Assembly: GCA_035541935.1 (NCBI GenBank)
Contig: DATKMJ010000010.1
Location: 1-48,850 of the forward strand
Source of the DNA: Candidatus Binatia bacterium
GTDB lineage: Bacteria > Vulcanimicrobiota > Vulcanimicrobiia > Vulcanimicrobiales > Vulcanimicrobiaceae
Direction of reading: 5' to 3'
DNA: 48,850 nucleotides
The notes beneath the pieces are model-generated. The model made no database searches. It was not told the origin of the DNA and was given only the letters and a program-made list of their open reading frames with translations. The position numbers and the translations under genes are program-made. Positions 27,462-34,941 of the stretch are shown in pieces. Numbering within the stretch: the first letter of the stretch is position 1; every line of letters starts with the position of its first letter.

Positions 27462-28406
27462 TCAACTCGTGCTTAGGGAACGCATGCCGACGCGAGGAAG
27501 CAGCGCGTCGAAGTCCTCGGCGCGACAGAGGTGCGCGGCCGGCGTCATCGCCGTGCCCGCCCCCGCCGCGGTGCCGAGACGAAGGCCCTGCTCGAGCCCC
27601 GTCTCCTCGGCAAGCGCAATCGCGAGGCCCGCGACCATCGAATCGCCCGATCCGACGGTGCTGCGCGCCTCCACTGCGGGAGCGACTGCCTTCCACGCGC
27701 CGCCGGGGCCGACGCCGATCGCACCCTGCGCGCCCTGCGAGATCACGACGCTCTCCGCCCCCAAACGCTGCAGTTCGCGCGCCGCCGCCAGCGCCTGCTC
27801 GTCGTTCTCGATCGCCGTGCCGAGCACGCCGGCCGCCTCCTCGACGTCCGGTTTGACGAGCGCAGGCTTTGCCGCAAGGACGCGTGCGAGCGCCGCGCCC
27901 GAGGCGTCGACGACGCAGCGCGCTCCGAGCTCGCGCAATCGGCAGACGAGATCGTAGTACGTCGTCTCGGGCAGACCGGGCGGAAGACTTCCGCCGAGCA
28001 CGACGACGCGGCCGCGCGCCGATTCGCGCAGACGCGCTTCGAGGTCGAGCAGGCGCGACGGATCCACGCTCGCGCCGGGAAGGTAGATGCGCGTGCGGCG
28101 CGCGCTCGCGCTCTCGTAGAGCATCACGTTCAAGCGCGTCATCTCGGGTACGTCGTCGAACGCGTGCGGCACGCGCTCTTCGTCGAGCCGCGAGCGAATC
28201 ATCGCGCCGGTGACGCCGCCGACGAAGCCGAGTGCGATCGTTTCGCGGCCGAGCCGCCGAATGACGCGGCTCGCGTTGAGGCCTTTCCCGCCGGCATCGA
28301 GCGAAGCGAGGGCGCAACGGTTGACGTCGCCGAGCACGAACGCATCGATCGCGATCGCTTCATCGACGGCGGGGTTCAGCGTGACGGTTAGGATCGGGCC
28401 GCTCAT
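27462..28406 (-). CDS. PfkB-family sugar kinase (1-phosphofructokinase/6-phosphofructokinase II-like)
   Basis: 314 residues of the ribokinase/PfkB fold: TVTLNPAVDEAI at the N-terminus, the PfkB substrate motif DAGGKGLNASRVIRRLG and the C-terminal anion-hole and catalytic-base motif STVGSGDSMVAG. Most similar in pattern to FruK/LacC/PfkB, which phosphorylate fructose-6-P, fructose-1-P or tagatose-6-P; sequence alone does not decide which. A PfkB kinase is also part of the mycobacterial DosR regulon, in line with the stress genes to its right. Divergent from the phosphotransacetylase gene with 45 bases between them. A TATGAT box lies 9 bases before the start but no TTC direct repeat is aligned with it. 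Confidence 0.85.
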   Translation of the reverse strand: MSGPILTVTLNPAVDEAIAIDAFVLGDVNRCALASLDAGGKGLNASRVIRRLGRETIALGFVGGVTGAMIRSRLDEERVPHAFDDVPEMTRLNVMLYESASARRTRIYLPGASVDPSRLLDLEARLRESARGRVVVLGGSLPPGLPETTYYDLVCRLRELGARCVVDASGAALARVLAAKPALVKPDVEEAAGVLGTAIENDEQALAAARELQRLGAESVVISQGAQGAIGVGPGGAWKAVAPAVEARSTVGSGDSMVAGLAIALAEETGLEQGLRLGTAAGAGTAMTPAAHLCRAEDFDALLPRVGMRSLSTS

Positions 28407-28412
28407 CGGTTC

Positions 28413-28444
28413 TTCATCATATCTTCTCGCCGTTGCTCTACTTT
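28413..28444 (+). promoter_or_regulatory. Predicted activator box and -10 of pta (TTCAT-N6-TTCTC-N10-TACTTT)
   Basis: Half-sites start at 28413 and 28424, 11 bases apart. TACTTT at 28439-28444 is 7 bases before the ATG, so the mRNA would be leaderless. Same geometry as seven other promoters in this window. Confidence 0.7.
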
Positions 28445-28451
28445 AACCCGC

Positions 28452-29429
28452 ATGGGCCCGAGCGGGACGGCCACGAGCGCGCACCACGACGAGTTCGTCG
28501 CGCGCTGTCGCGGGCTGCGGCCGATGCGGACCGCCGTCGTCCACCCCTGCGACAAGATCGCGCTCGAGAGCGCGCTCGCCGCCGGCGCCGCCGGGATCAT
28601 CGTCCCGGTGCTCGTCGGGAACGCGAAGGTCGTCGAGACGTTGGCTCGCGCGGCGCGACTCGATCTCTCCGGATGCGAGGTCGTAACCGCGAGCGACAGC
28701 CGCGATGCCGCCGCAAAGGCGGTCGAGTTGGCGCGAACCGGGGGCGTCGAAGCGCTCGCGAAAGGCAGCCTTCACTCCGACGAGCTGCTGCACGCGATCG
28801 CGATTCCCGATTCCGGTCTGCATACGCAGCGGCGATTGACGCACGCGTACGTGACGGACCTTCCCGGTCATCCCGAGCCGCTGCTGATCACCGACGCCGT
28901 CGTCAACATCGCGCCCTCGCTCGAAGAGAAGCGCGACGTCGTCCAAAACGCGATCGACCTCGCCCACGCGCTCGGCCTCGACGAGGTGCGCGTCGCGCTC
29001 CTCTCCGCCGTCGAAACCGTAACCCCCCGCGTTCCGTCCACGCTCGACGCCGCGGCGCTCTGCAAGATGTCCGATCGCAAGCAGATCGTGGGAGCGGTCG
29101 TCGATGGTCCGCTCGCGCTCGACGACGCCCTGAGCGCGCAGGCCGCCGCGGAGAAGGGCATCGTCTCGCCGGTCGCCGGCCGCGCCAACGTGCTCGTCGT
29201 GCCGGATTTCGAATCGGGCAACATGCTGGCGAAGGCGTTGATCCTTCTCGCCGGCGCCCAAGCCGCCGGCGTCGTTCTCGGCGCGAGCGTTCCGGTCGCG
29301 CTGACGAGCCGGGCCGACTCGATCGCGACGCACGTTGCGTCGCTCGCGGTCGCGCGCCTTCTCTGCGAGCGCGGCGGCAAGCCTACGTTACGTGCAGTAC
29401 CGCCGCGCCGCGGAGCTCGTCCCGTTTGA
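28452..29429 (+). CDS. Phosphate acetyl/butyryltransferase (short phosphotransacetylase)
   Basis: 325 residues covering the whole PTA_PTB fold, without the N-terminal DRTGG-type domains of long Pta. Landmarks are GIIVPVLVGNAK, GGVEALAKGSLHSDELL, THAYVTDLPGHPEPLLITDAVVNI, and VVPDFESGNMLAKAL near the C-terminus, where the acetyl-CoA/phosphate site lies. It interconverts acyl-CoA and acyl phosphate and would pair with the acetate kinase at 38293 to make ATP from acetyl-CoA. No Shine-Dalgarno sequence is seen; the start fits a leaderless mRNA. Its 3' end overlaps the convergent alcohol dehydrogenase by 47 bases. Confidence 0.85.
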   Translation: MGPSGTATSAHHDEFVARCRGLRPMRTAVVHPCDKIALESALAAGAAGIIVPVLVGNAKVVETLARAARLDLSGCEVVTASDSRDAAAKAVELARTGGVEALAKGSLHSDELLHAIAIPDSGLHTQRRLTHAYVTDLPGHPEPLLITDAVVNIAPSLEEKRDVVQNAIDLAHALGLDEVRVALLSAVETVTPRVPSTLDAAALCKMSDRKQIVGAVVDGPLALDDALSAQAAAEKGIVSPVAGRANVLVVPDFESGNMLAKALILLAGAQAAGVVLGASVPVALTSRADSIATHVASLAVARLLCERGGKPTLRAVPPRRGARPV

Positions 29430-30384
29430 GCATCAGCAGCGCGCGGTTCGCGTCGTCCAAACGCAATCCAACCGTAACGCTTTGGATCTGAATCTCGCCG
29501 GCGATCTTGAGAAACTCCTCGCCGTCGGCGCGCGTGTTCGCCGTTACGCTGCGAATCTCGCGTTCGTAGAAGAGGTCGCGCTCGTAGTCGAGCGGCGGGA
29601 TTTGCGAGAGATAGATCCCCGCGATCGCAAGGATGCCGCCGCGGTCGAGCGATCGCATGATCGGCGGAACGAGCTCGCCGGCTGGCGCGAAGAGAATCGC
29701 GGCGTCGAGCGGCGCGGGCGGAGGCTCGGTCGCCTCGCCGATCCAGTCCGCGCCGAGATCGCGCGCGAGGTCGCGATGGACGCCGCCGCGGCTCATCACG
29801 AAGACGCGGCACTTCCAGTGCTTGAGCACTTGGAGCGCGAGATGCGCCGAGCCGCCGAAACCGTAGAGCCCGACGGTCGCGCCGGGGACGACGCCCGCGC
29901 GCTTGATCGCGCGGAAGCCGATGATGCCGGCGCAGAGCAGCGGCGCCGCGTGCTCGTCGTCTATGCGCTCGGGCAACCGATAGGCGAAATCTTCCGGGAC
30001 GACGGCATACTCTGCGTATCCGCCGTCGTGATCCCAGCCGGTGAAGCGTGCGTTCGGGCAGAGGTTCTCTCGCCCGCTTCGGCACCAGGCGCAGGCGCCG
30101 CACGTCTGCCGCAGCCACGCGATGCCGGCACGATCGCCGACGCGAAAGCGCCGGCTTGCGGGTCCGAGGCTCTCGACGACGCCCACGACCTCGTGTCCCG
30201 GCACGATTCCCGCGTGCTTTGGGACGAGGTCGCCCTCGGCGACGTGGAGATCGGTTCGGCAGACGCCGCACGCCGCGACGCGCAAGAGAATCTCGCCCGC
30301 CGCGGGGATCGGACGAGGCTTTTGCGCGAGGCGCAACGGCGCGGCTTCGATGGGCGCCGGACTCGGCAGAACGATCGCATTCAT
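29383..30384 (-). CDS. Zinc-dependent alcohol dehydrogenase (medium-chain dehydrogenase family)
   Basis: 333 residues. Catalytic zinc region CGVCRTDLHVAEGD and GHEVVGVVESLG; structural zinc lobe CGACAWCRSGRENLC (four Cys); Rossmann segment GLYGFGGSAHLALQVLKHW. It would reduce aldehydes or oxidise alcohols with NAD(P)(H); a role in disposing of reducing equivalents at low oxygen is suggested by the neighbouring Pta, AckA and stress genes. Start ATG 30384 has GAAGAAATC upstream. The gene is divergent from hpf with 34 bases between starts, and the hpf activator box overlaps its start codon. The C-terminus overlaps pta convergently. Confidence 0.9.
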   Translation of the reverse strand: MNAIVLPSPAPIEAAPLRLAQKPRPIPAAGEILLRVAACGVCRTDLHVAEGDLVPKHAGIVPGHEVVGVVESLGPASRRFRVGDRAGIAWLRQTCGACAWCRSGRENLCPNARFTGWDHDGGYAEYAVVPEDFAYRLPERIDDEHAAPLLCAGIIGFRAIKRAGVVPGATVGLYGFGGSAHLALQVLKHWKCRVFVMSRGGVHRDLARDLGADWIGEATEPPPAPLDAAILFAPAGELVPPIMRSLDRGGILAIAGIYLSQIPPLDYERDLFYEREIRSVTANTRADGEEFLKIAGEIQIQSVTVGLRLDDANRALLMLKRDELRGAAVLHVT

Positions 30385-30411
30385 GATTTCTTCTCAGAGC
30401 GGGTATAGACT
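30380..30411 (+). promoter_or_regulatory. Predicted activator box and -10 of hpf (TTCAT-N6-TTCTC-N10-TAGACT)
   Basis: Half-sites at 30380 and 30391, -10 TAGACT at 30406-30411, 7 bases before the ATG. The first half-site covers the start codon of the divergent alcohol dehydrogenase, so binding could also affect that gene. Confidence 0.7.
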
Positions 30412-30418
30412 CGGCGCC

Positions 30419-30754
30419 ATGAGTTTTCCCGTCCAGATAACCTTCCGCGGCCTCGACCACTCCGAGGCGCTCGACACGCTGATCCGCGACGAAGCTGCGA
30501 AACTCGAGAAGTTCTTCGACGCCGTCGTCAGTTGCCGCGTCCTCGTCGAGCGGCAGACCGGACTCCATCACAGCGCCGCCCCGTACGTCGTTCGCGTAAG
30601 CCTGGTCGTTCCCGGCGCCGACCTCGCGATCGCAACCGAGCCGAGCGACGATGCCGCGGCTGCGGTTCGCGATACGTTTAGGCGCGCGCGCCGGCGCCTG
30701 CAAGACCGCGCGCGGCGGCGGGCGGGGCCGCACGTCCGCGCGAGTCTGCGGTAG
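30419..30754 (+). CDS. hpf: Ribosome hibernation-promoting factor/RaiA family (short form)
   Basis: 111 residues with the beta-alpha-beta-beta-beta-alpha layout of HPF/YfiA: FPVQITFRGLDHSEALDTLI, then AAKLEKFFDAVVSCRVLVE and the basic C-terminal helix RDTFRRARRRLQDRARRR. These proteins bind the 30S decoding region and inactivate ribosomes in starvation or hypoxia. There is no C-terminal dimerisation domain, so it is the short form. ATG 30419 is used because the -10 box lies just 7 bases upstream and no ribosome binding site is present. Convergent with the Hsp20 gene, 15 bases apart. An HPF-like protein is part of the mycobacterial dormancy response too. Confidence 0.85.
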   Translation: MSFPVQITFRGLDHSEALDTLIRDEAAKLEKFFDAVVSCRVLVERQTGLHHSAAPYVVRVSLVVPGADLAIATEPSDDAAAAVRDTFRRARRRLQDRARRRAGPHVRASLR

Positions 30755-30769
30755 CGCGGCGGAAGGCCG

Positions 30770-31195
30770 TTAGGCCGATCGAACCTCGATCTTCCGCGGC
30801 GCGATCGGCTTGGTCGGCGTCAACTCAACCTTCAACACGCCCCTGTCCACCGTCGCCGAGACGGCGTTTGCGTCGAGATCCTGCGGCAGCGTAACCGTGC
30901 GCGCGAACGAGCCGTGACGCATTTCGCGCCGATGGTACCGAACGTCGCGTCTCTCGAAGCGGTCGGTATGATCGCCGGAGATCGTAACGGTGCCGCCGCT
31001 GACCTCGACGTTGATCTCTTTCGGGTCGAAGCCCGGTGCCGCCATCTCGATGACGTACTTGCCGTCCTTCTCGTAGAGATCGAGCGGAGCGTTGTTGAAG
31101 CGCGGCTTCGGCAGTTGCCAGTCGAAGAACGAGTCGAACATCTGATCGAGCAACGCCAGGTCGCCGTTTCCTTCTCTTGCCTTCATGAGCGTCAT
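30770..31195 (-). CDS. Hsp20/alpha-crystallin family small heat shock protein
   Basis: 141 residues. An N-terminal arm with DSFFDWQLPKPRFNNAPLDL leads into the alpha-crystallin domain (KYVIEMAAPGFDPKEINVEV, SGDHTDRFERRD) and the conserved GVLKVELT end, followed by a short tail with KPIAPRKIEV. ATP-independent holdase against protein aggregation. Start ATG 31195 follows AAAGGAAAT, so this mRNA has a short leader, unlike its neighbours. Hsp20 (HspX) is the hallmark of the mycobacterial dormancy regulon. Confidence 0.92.
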   Translation of the reverse strand: MTLMKAREGNGDLALLDQMFDSFFDWQLPKPRFNNAPLDLYEKDGKYVIEMAAPGFDPKEINVEVSGGTVTISGDHTDRFERRDVRYHRREMRHGSFARTVTLPQDLDANAVSATVDRGVLKVELTPTKPIAPRKIEVRSA

Positions 31196-31221
31196 GTGCG
31201 TGATTTCCTTTCTCGTGCCCA

Positions 31222-31253
31222 ATTCTAGCGCGCGCTTGAGAATCGGCGCGGGA
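31222..31253 (-). promoter_or_regulatory. Possible weak activator box and -10 of hsp20 (TCCCG-N6-TTCTC-N10-TAGAAT)
   Basis: On the minus strand TAGAAT (31227-31222) has TTCTC at the usual 10-base distance (start 31242) and a degraded TCCCG 11 bases further up (31253). Unlike the other boxes it is followed by a leader with a ribosome binding site. Confidence 0.4.
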
Positions 31254-31282
31254 GGCGGCGGGAAGAACCTGGGAAGGGGCGA

Positions 31283-31314
31283 TTCACGATGCCTTCCGGG
31301 TTCGAGCGTAGGCT
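31283..31314 (+). promoter_or_regulatory. Predicted activator box and -10 of the 31322 operon (TTCAC-N6-TTCCG-N10-TAGGCT)
   Basis: Half-sites at 31283 and 31294; TAGGCT at 31309-31314 lies 7 bases before ATG 31322. It overlaps the alternative upstream start at 31289, which argues for the shorter protein. Confidence 0.7.
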
Positions 31315-31321
31315 TGTCGGC

Positions 31322-31822
31322 ATGAAAGCAACCGAAACAGAGATCGCCCGGCTCCTGGCGCGTTACGGCATCGCCCCGATCGAAACGCGTGGAACGGCTT
31401 CCGCACGAGCCGCAGCCGGCGGCCGCACCGCGACGATCTATCTCTCGCGCGCGGAGGGTCCCGCGCAACTCACGCTGAGCGTCGGCGGCGTGACCGTTAC
31501 GGCGGTACCTCCCAACGACCTCAGCGGGGCGCTCGCCGTCGTGCGCAACCTGCAAGCGATGGGCGGATTGCCCGGCGATGCGAGTTTCGAGCACATGCTT
31601 GCCGGCCTGCTCGAAAAAGCGGTCCGGCTCTTCGACGAGACGGGCGCGACCGCGTTCGCGCTCTCGTCGCTGCACCTCCATCCGACGTCGTATCATATCG
31701 GCGAGGCGACGCTGCTGCACGAAAAGCCGCTCGAGCTCAAACCGAGGCTCGAACCCGATACGCACGACCGGCACGCGATCTACGACCATCGCCACGGCGA
31801 CTCGACGAAGTTCCCAAAGTGA
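31322..31822 (+). CDS. Conserved-looking protein of unknown function (166 residues)
   Basis: I do not recognise a family. The N-terminal third (ETEIARLLARYGIAPIETRGT) and the next strands (RTATIYLSRAEGPAQLTLSVGGVTVTAV) look like a small alpha/beta domain; the C-terminus is rich in Leu, His and Pro (LSSLHLHPTSYHIGEATLL). ATG 31322 is preferred over ATG 31289 because the -10 box at 31309-31314 would start transcription at it, although 31289 has an AAGGGG ahead of it. Its stop overlaps the next start (GTGA), so it is the first gene of a coupled operon with the erythromycin-esterase-family gene and the DUF4010 gene. Confidence 0.65.
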   Translation: MKATETEIARLLARYGIAPIETRGTASARAAAGGRTATIYLSRAEGPAQLTLSVGGVTVTAVPPNDLSGALAVVRNLQAMGGLPGDASFEHMLAGLLEKAVRLFDETGATAFALSSLHLHPTSYHIGEATLLHEKPLELKPRLEPDTHDRHAIYDHRHGDSTKFPK

Positions 31823-33141
31823 GGCGCACGCTCGAGCAGACGATCGTTCCGCTCGCCGGCGCGCCGGGGGAGAACGAAGGTCTCTTCGAGCTCGCCAGAG
31901 AGGCGCGCGTCGTCCTGATCGGCGAAGCGACGCACGGCACGCACGAGTTCTACCGAATGCGCGCAGAGCTGACGAAGTTGCTGATCGCGAACGAGGGGTT
32001 TACGGCCGTTTGCATCGAGGGCGACTGGCCCGACGCGTATCGAGTGAATCGCTACGTACGGGCGGCGGACGGCGATGTCGAGGCGACCGAGGCGCTGGCG
32101 GGATTCGAGCGCTTTCCAACGTGGATGTGGCGCAACGCGGACGTGCTGGACTTCGTCGGATGGTTGCGCGAGCATAACGATTACCGGCAGTCGGAAGGAC
32201 TGCCCAAGGTTGGGTTTTACGGCCTCGACCTCTACAGCATGTACGCATCGATCGACGCGGTGCTCGAGTATCTCGATCGCGTCGATCCCGCCGCAGCCGC
32301 CCAAACTCGAAGACGCTACGAATGTTTGGAAGTCTATGCCGAGCATCCGGAGCGATACGGCATCGCCGCGGCGACCGGGATCGAGCCGCATTGCCGCGAC
32401 GAGGTCGTCGCGGCGCTCCTAGAGATACAGACGAAGGCGGCCGCGTACGCGCGTACCGACGGGCGCGTCGCCGAGGATCAGTACTTCTACGCCGAGCAAA
32501 ACGCGCGGATCGTCGCGAACGCCGAGCGCTACTACCGGGCGATGGTCGATTACTCGGCATCGACGTGGAACTTGCGCGACGAGCACATGGCAGACACGCT
32601 CGATCGCCTGCTGCTGCATCTCGGCCGAGATCATACGACAAAGGCCGTCGTCTGGGCGCATAACTCGCACGTTGGCAGCGCCGGTGCGACCTCGATGACG
32701 CTGCGCGGCGAAACGAATCTCGGGGCGCTGGCGCGCCTGCGTTACGGCGACGCGTGCGTCTCCGTCGGATTCACGACGTATTCGGGAACCGTAACGGCGG
32801 CATCCGACTGGCACGCACCCGAAGAGCGAAAGGCCGTCGTGCCGGCTCGCTACGACAGCTACGAGCATCTCTTCCATCGCGTCGGCGTCCCGCAGTTCTG
32901 GATTCCGCTTCGTCCGAATCGACCGCACATCGAGGGCCTGCCCGATCGCGCGCGCCAGCGCGCGATCGGCGTCATCTATCGCCCGGAGACCGAGCTGCAG
33001 AGCCATTACTTCGTCGCGCGCTTGATCGATCAATTCGACGCCGTCTATCACGTGGACGTCACCCGCGCCGTGCAACCGCTCGAGCGCAGCCCGCTGTGGC
33101 AGGAGGGAGAACCACCCGAGGGCTATCCAACCGGCGAATGA
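31819..33141 (+). CDS. Erythromycin esterase family protein
   Basis: 440 residues with the family opening GEATHGTHEFYRMRAELTK and CIEGDWPDAYRVNRYV, and the later AVVWAHNSHVGSAGA and SVGFTTYSGTVTA segments that carry the conserved Glu and His residues of the active site. Founding members hydrolyse macrolide lactones, but most chromosomal members have unknown substrates, and a family member (Rv2030c) belongs to the mycobacterial DosR regulon beside USP, PfkB and HspX. GTG 31819 overlaps the upstream stop by 4 bases, and its own stop overlaps the next start (ATGA). A stress role is more likely than antibiotic resistance. Confidence 0.85.
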   Translation: MRRTLEQTIVPLAGAPGENEGLFELAREARVVLIGEATHGTHEFYRMRAELTKLLIANEGFTAVCIEGDWPDAYRVNRYVRAADGDVEATEALAGFERFPTWMWRNADVLDFVGWLREHNDYRQSEGLPKVGFYGLDLYSMYASIDAVLEYLDRVDPAAAAQTRRRYECLEVYAEHPERYGIAAATGIEPHCRDEVVAALLEIQTKAAAYARTDGRVAEDQYFYAEQNARIVANAERYYRAMVDYSASTWNLRDEHMADTLDRLLLHLGRDHTTKAVVWAHNSHVGSAGATSMTLRGETNLGALARLRYGDACVSVGFTTYSGTVTAASDWHAPEERKAVVPARYDSYEHLFHRVGVPQFWIPLRPNRPHIEGLPDRARQRAIGVIYRPETELQSHYFVARLIDQFDAVYHVDVTRAVQPLERSPLWQEGEPPEGYPTGE

Positions 33142-34397
33142 CGGCGCTCGCCGGGGTCAGCGTCGAGCGCTTGGCCCTGCTTCTCGGACTCTCGCTCTTC
33201 TTCGGATTCGCATTCGAAGAGTTCTACGCGGGCGAGCTCCCGCGCCGTCCGGGAGGCGTTCGCACCTTCCCGCTGCTCGCGCTCGCCGGCGGAACGCTCT
33301 ATCTCATCGAGCCGCGTTACGACGCGGCGTTCATCGCCGGATTGCTCGTCGTCGGCTCGTGGATCTACGCCTACGTGCGCCGGCAGAGCAAAGACGAAAC
33401 GAACGCGGTCGAGGGAGCCTTCGTCGTGCCGGCCTGCAACCTGCTGGCCTACGTGCTCGGCGCGATCGCGTTGACGCAACCGCTCTGGCTCTGCGTCGGC
33501 GTCGCGGTTGCGGCGGTCTTGCTCCTCGGCGGACGCCGCACGCTGCACGAGTGGGCGAGGCGCGTATCCACCCAAGAGATCATGACCGCCGGTCAGTTCC
33601 TGATACTCGTCGGCGTCGTCTTGCCGTTGCTCTACGGGCAGCCGCCGATCCCGTACACGACGATCACGCCCTTCGGGGTCTGGCTCGCCGTCGTCGCCGT
33701 CTCGTCGATCTCGTACGCGAGCTATTTGCTGCAGCGCTTCGTCTTTCCGAACTCCAGCACGCTGGTGACCGCGATCCTCGGCGGACTCTACTCGTCAACG
33801 GCGACGACCGTCGTGCTCGCGCGCCGCTCCCGCGACGAGGGCATGACGCCCGAGCTCGAGGCCGGGATCGTGGCGAGCACCGCGATGATGTACGTCCGCA
33901 TCCTCGTGGTCTGCTCGATCTTCAACCTCACGCTGGCGCGAACGCTCGCGGTTCCGTTGCTCGCGCTCGCGGCCGCAGCCGCGATCATGGCCGCGTTACG
34001 CTCTCGGTCGGGCGCAAAATCCACCCATCAGACGGACTTCTCGAATCCGCTGCAGCTCTGGACCGCGTTCGTCTTTGCGCTGCTCTTCGTAGCGATCTCG
34101 ATGCTCACGACGCTCGCGCAGAGCCATCTCGGGAAAGGCGGCGTCTACGCGCTGGCGAGCATCGTCGGCGTCACCGACATCGATCCGTTCGTTCTGAGCC
34201 TGGCGCAGGGCGGCGCCGCCGTCGTCGGTGTGGCGACGGCCGCAAGCGCGATTCTGATCGCGGCCTCGTCGAACAACGTGCTAAAGGGAATCTACGCTAT
34301 CGTCTTCTCGCGCCGCGGCTACGGGGCGCTCCCCGCTGCCATGCTCGGATCGCTCGCGGCGGCGGGCGTGGCGCTCGCGCTGCTCGTCGTTCGCTGA
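33138..34397 (+). CDS. DUF4010/MgtC-like multi-spanning membrane protein
   Basis: 419 residues, about ten to eleven hydrophobic segments. The N-terminal part (RLALLLGLSLFFGFAFEEF, GGVRTFPLLALAGGTLYLI) matches the MgtC/SapB-type domain; the C-terminal two thirds (STLVTAILGGLYSSTATTVV, VTDIDPFVLSLAQGG) matches DUF4010. Function unknown; related proteins are inner-membrane proteins tied to magnesium or acid stress. ATG 33138 overlaps the previous stop by 4 bases. The 3' end overlaps the convergent universal stress protein gene by 79 bases. Confidence 0.85.
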   Translation: MTALAGVSVERLALLLGLSLFFGFAFEEFYAGELPRRPGGVRTFPLLALAGGTLYLIEPRYDAAFIAGLLVVGSWIYAYVRRQSKDETNAVEGAFVVPACNLLAYVLGAIALTQPLWLCVGVAVAAVLLLGGRRTLHEWARRVSTQEIMTAGQFLILVGVVLPLLYGQPPIPYTTITPFGVWLAVVAVSSISYASYLLQRFVFPNSSTLVTAILGGLYSSTATTVVLARRSRDEGMTPELEAGIVASTAMMYVRILVVCSIFNLTLARTLAVPLLALAAAAAIMAALRSRSGAKSTHQTDFSNPLQLWTAFVFALLFVAISMLTTLAQSHLGKGGVYALASIVGVTDIDPFVLSLAQGGAAVVGVATAASAILIAASSNNVLKGIYAIVFSRRGYGALPAAMLGSLAAAGVALALLVVR

Positions 34398-34837
34398 CCG
34401 TCCCGGCGCTCGCGCACGACGAGCACCGGCACCGAGGATTCGCGAAGGATCTCCTCCGCGACGCTTCCCATCAGGAAATGCGCGATGCCGCGACGGCCGT
34501 GCGTACCCATCACGATGAGTCCGGCGTTGAATTCGGTCGCGTAGGCGAGCAACTCGAACGCGGGCGCGCCGCTGCGCACGTTTCCGGCGGCGGTCAAACC
34601 GGCGTGCTTCGCGCCGGCAACCGCCTCGTCGACGAGCCGCCGCGCCTCCTTCTCCATATCGCGCACGACGATCTCCATCGCCGGGCTCGGCGGCGCGGTT
34701 CCGGTGATCGCGATCGGATCGACGACGCTGCAGATTCCGAGCGCGGCCTGCTCGGCCTTCGCGAGCTGCACCGCAACGGTCAGGGCCTCGGCGGCCGACT
34801 CCGAGCCGTCGAGGGCGACGATGATTCTCTCGAACAT
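34319..34837 (-). CDS. Universal stress protein (UspA family)
   Basis: 172 residues from ATG 34837; GTG two codons upstream is possible, but the -10 box is 6 bases from the ATG. One Usp domain: FERIIVALDGSESA at the start and the ATP-binding signature GTHGRRGIAHFLMGSVAEEIL (G-2x-G-9x-G-S). A low-complexity tail (TTSSASATPAAASDP) overlaps the end of the convergent DUF4010 gene. ATP-binding Usp proteins mark dormancy and low-oxygen regulons. Divergent from the MacA-like gene. Confidence 0.9.
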   Translation of the reverse strand: MFERIIVALDGSESAAEALTVAVQLAKAEQAALGICSVVDPIAITGTAPPSPAMEIVVRDMEKEARRLVDEAVAGAKHAGLTAAGNVRSGAPAFELLAYATEFNAGLIVMGTHGRRGIAHFLMGSVAEEILRESSVPVLVVRERRDGQRTTSSASATPAAASDPSMAAGSAP

Positions 34838-34843
34838 GCGCAC

Positions 34844-34875
34844 AGGCTAGCCCCCGTTCCGGAATTACTTGTGAA
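34844..34875 (-). promoter_or_regulatory. Predicted activator box and -10 of the first usp gene (TTCAC-N6-TTCCG-N10-TAGCCT)
   Basis: On the minus strand the half-sites start at 34875 and 34864, and TAGCCT (34849-34844) is 6 bases before ATG 34837. It lies back to back with the box of the divergent exporter operon. Confidence 0.7.
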
Positions 34876-34892
34876 GGTTGAGAATCCGGGTC

Positions 34893-34935
34893 TTCTCAAT
34901 CGATTCACCGCAGCGTAACCCCATGCCGCTATCCT
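34893..34935 (+). promoter_or_regulatory. Predicted activator box and -10 of the macAB-ackA operon (TTCTC, TTCAC, GTAAC; TATCCT)
   Basis: Half-sites at 34893 (TTCTC) and 34904 (TTCAC) are 11 bases apart, a third, weak unit GTAAC follows at 34915, and TATCCT at 34930-34935 is 6 bases before GTG 34942. TTGAGAA at 34878-34884 and TTCTCAA at 34893-34899 form an inverted repeat between the two divergent promoters. Confidence 0.6.
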
Positions 34936-34941
34936 TGGACG

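Noticed and set aside
28404-28444. TTC-repeat activator box for pfkB on the minus strand
   Set aside because: A TATGAT box lies upstream of pfkB but the positions 15 and 26 bases above it are not TTC; only the pta side fits.
28868-30733. 621-codon minus-strand frame across pta, adh and hpf
   Set aside because: Crosses three recognisable genes in non-coding frames and has no motif.
31819-33141. Macrolide resistance gene
   Set aside because: Family membership alone does not show esterase activity on macrolides; context is a stress module with Usp, Hsp20 and HPF.
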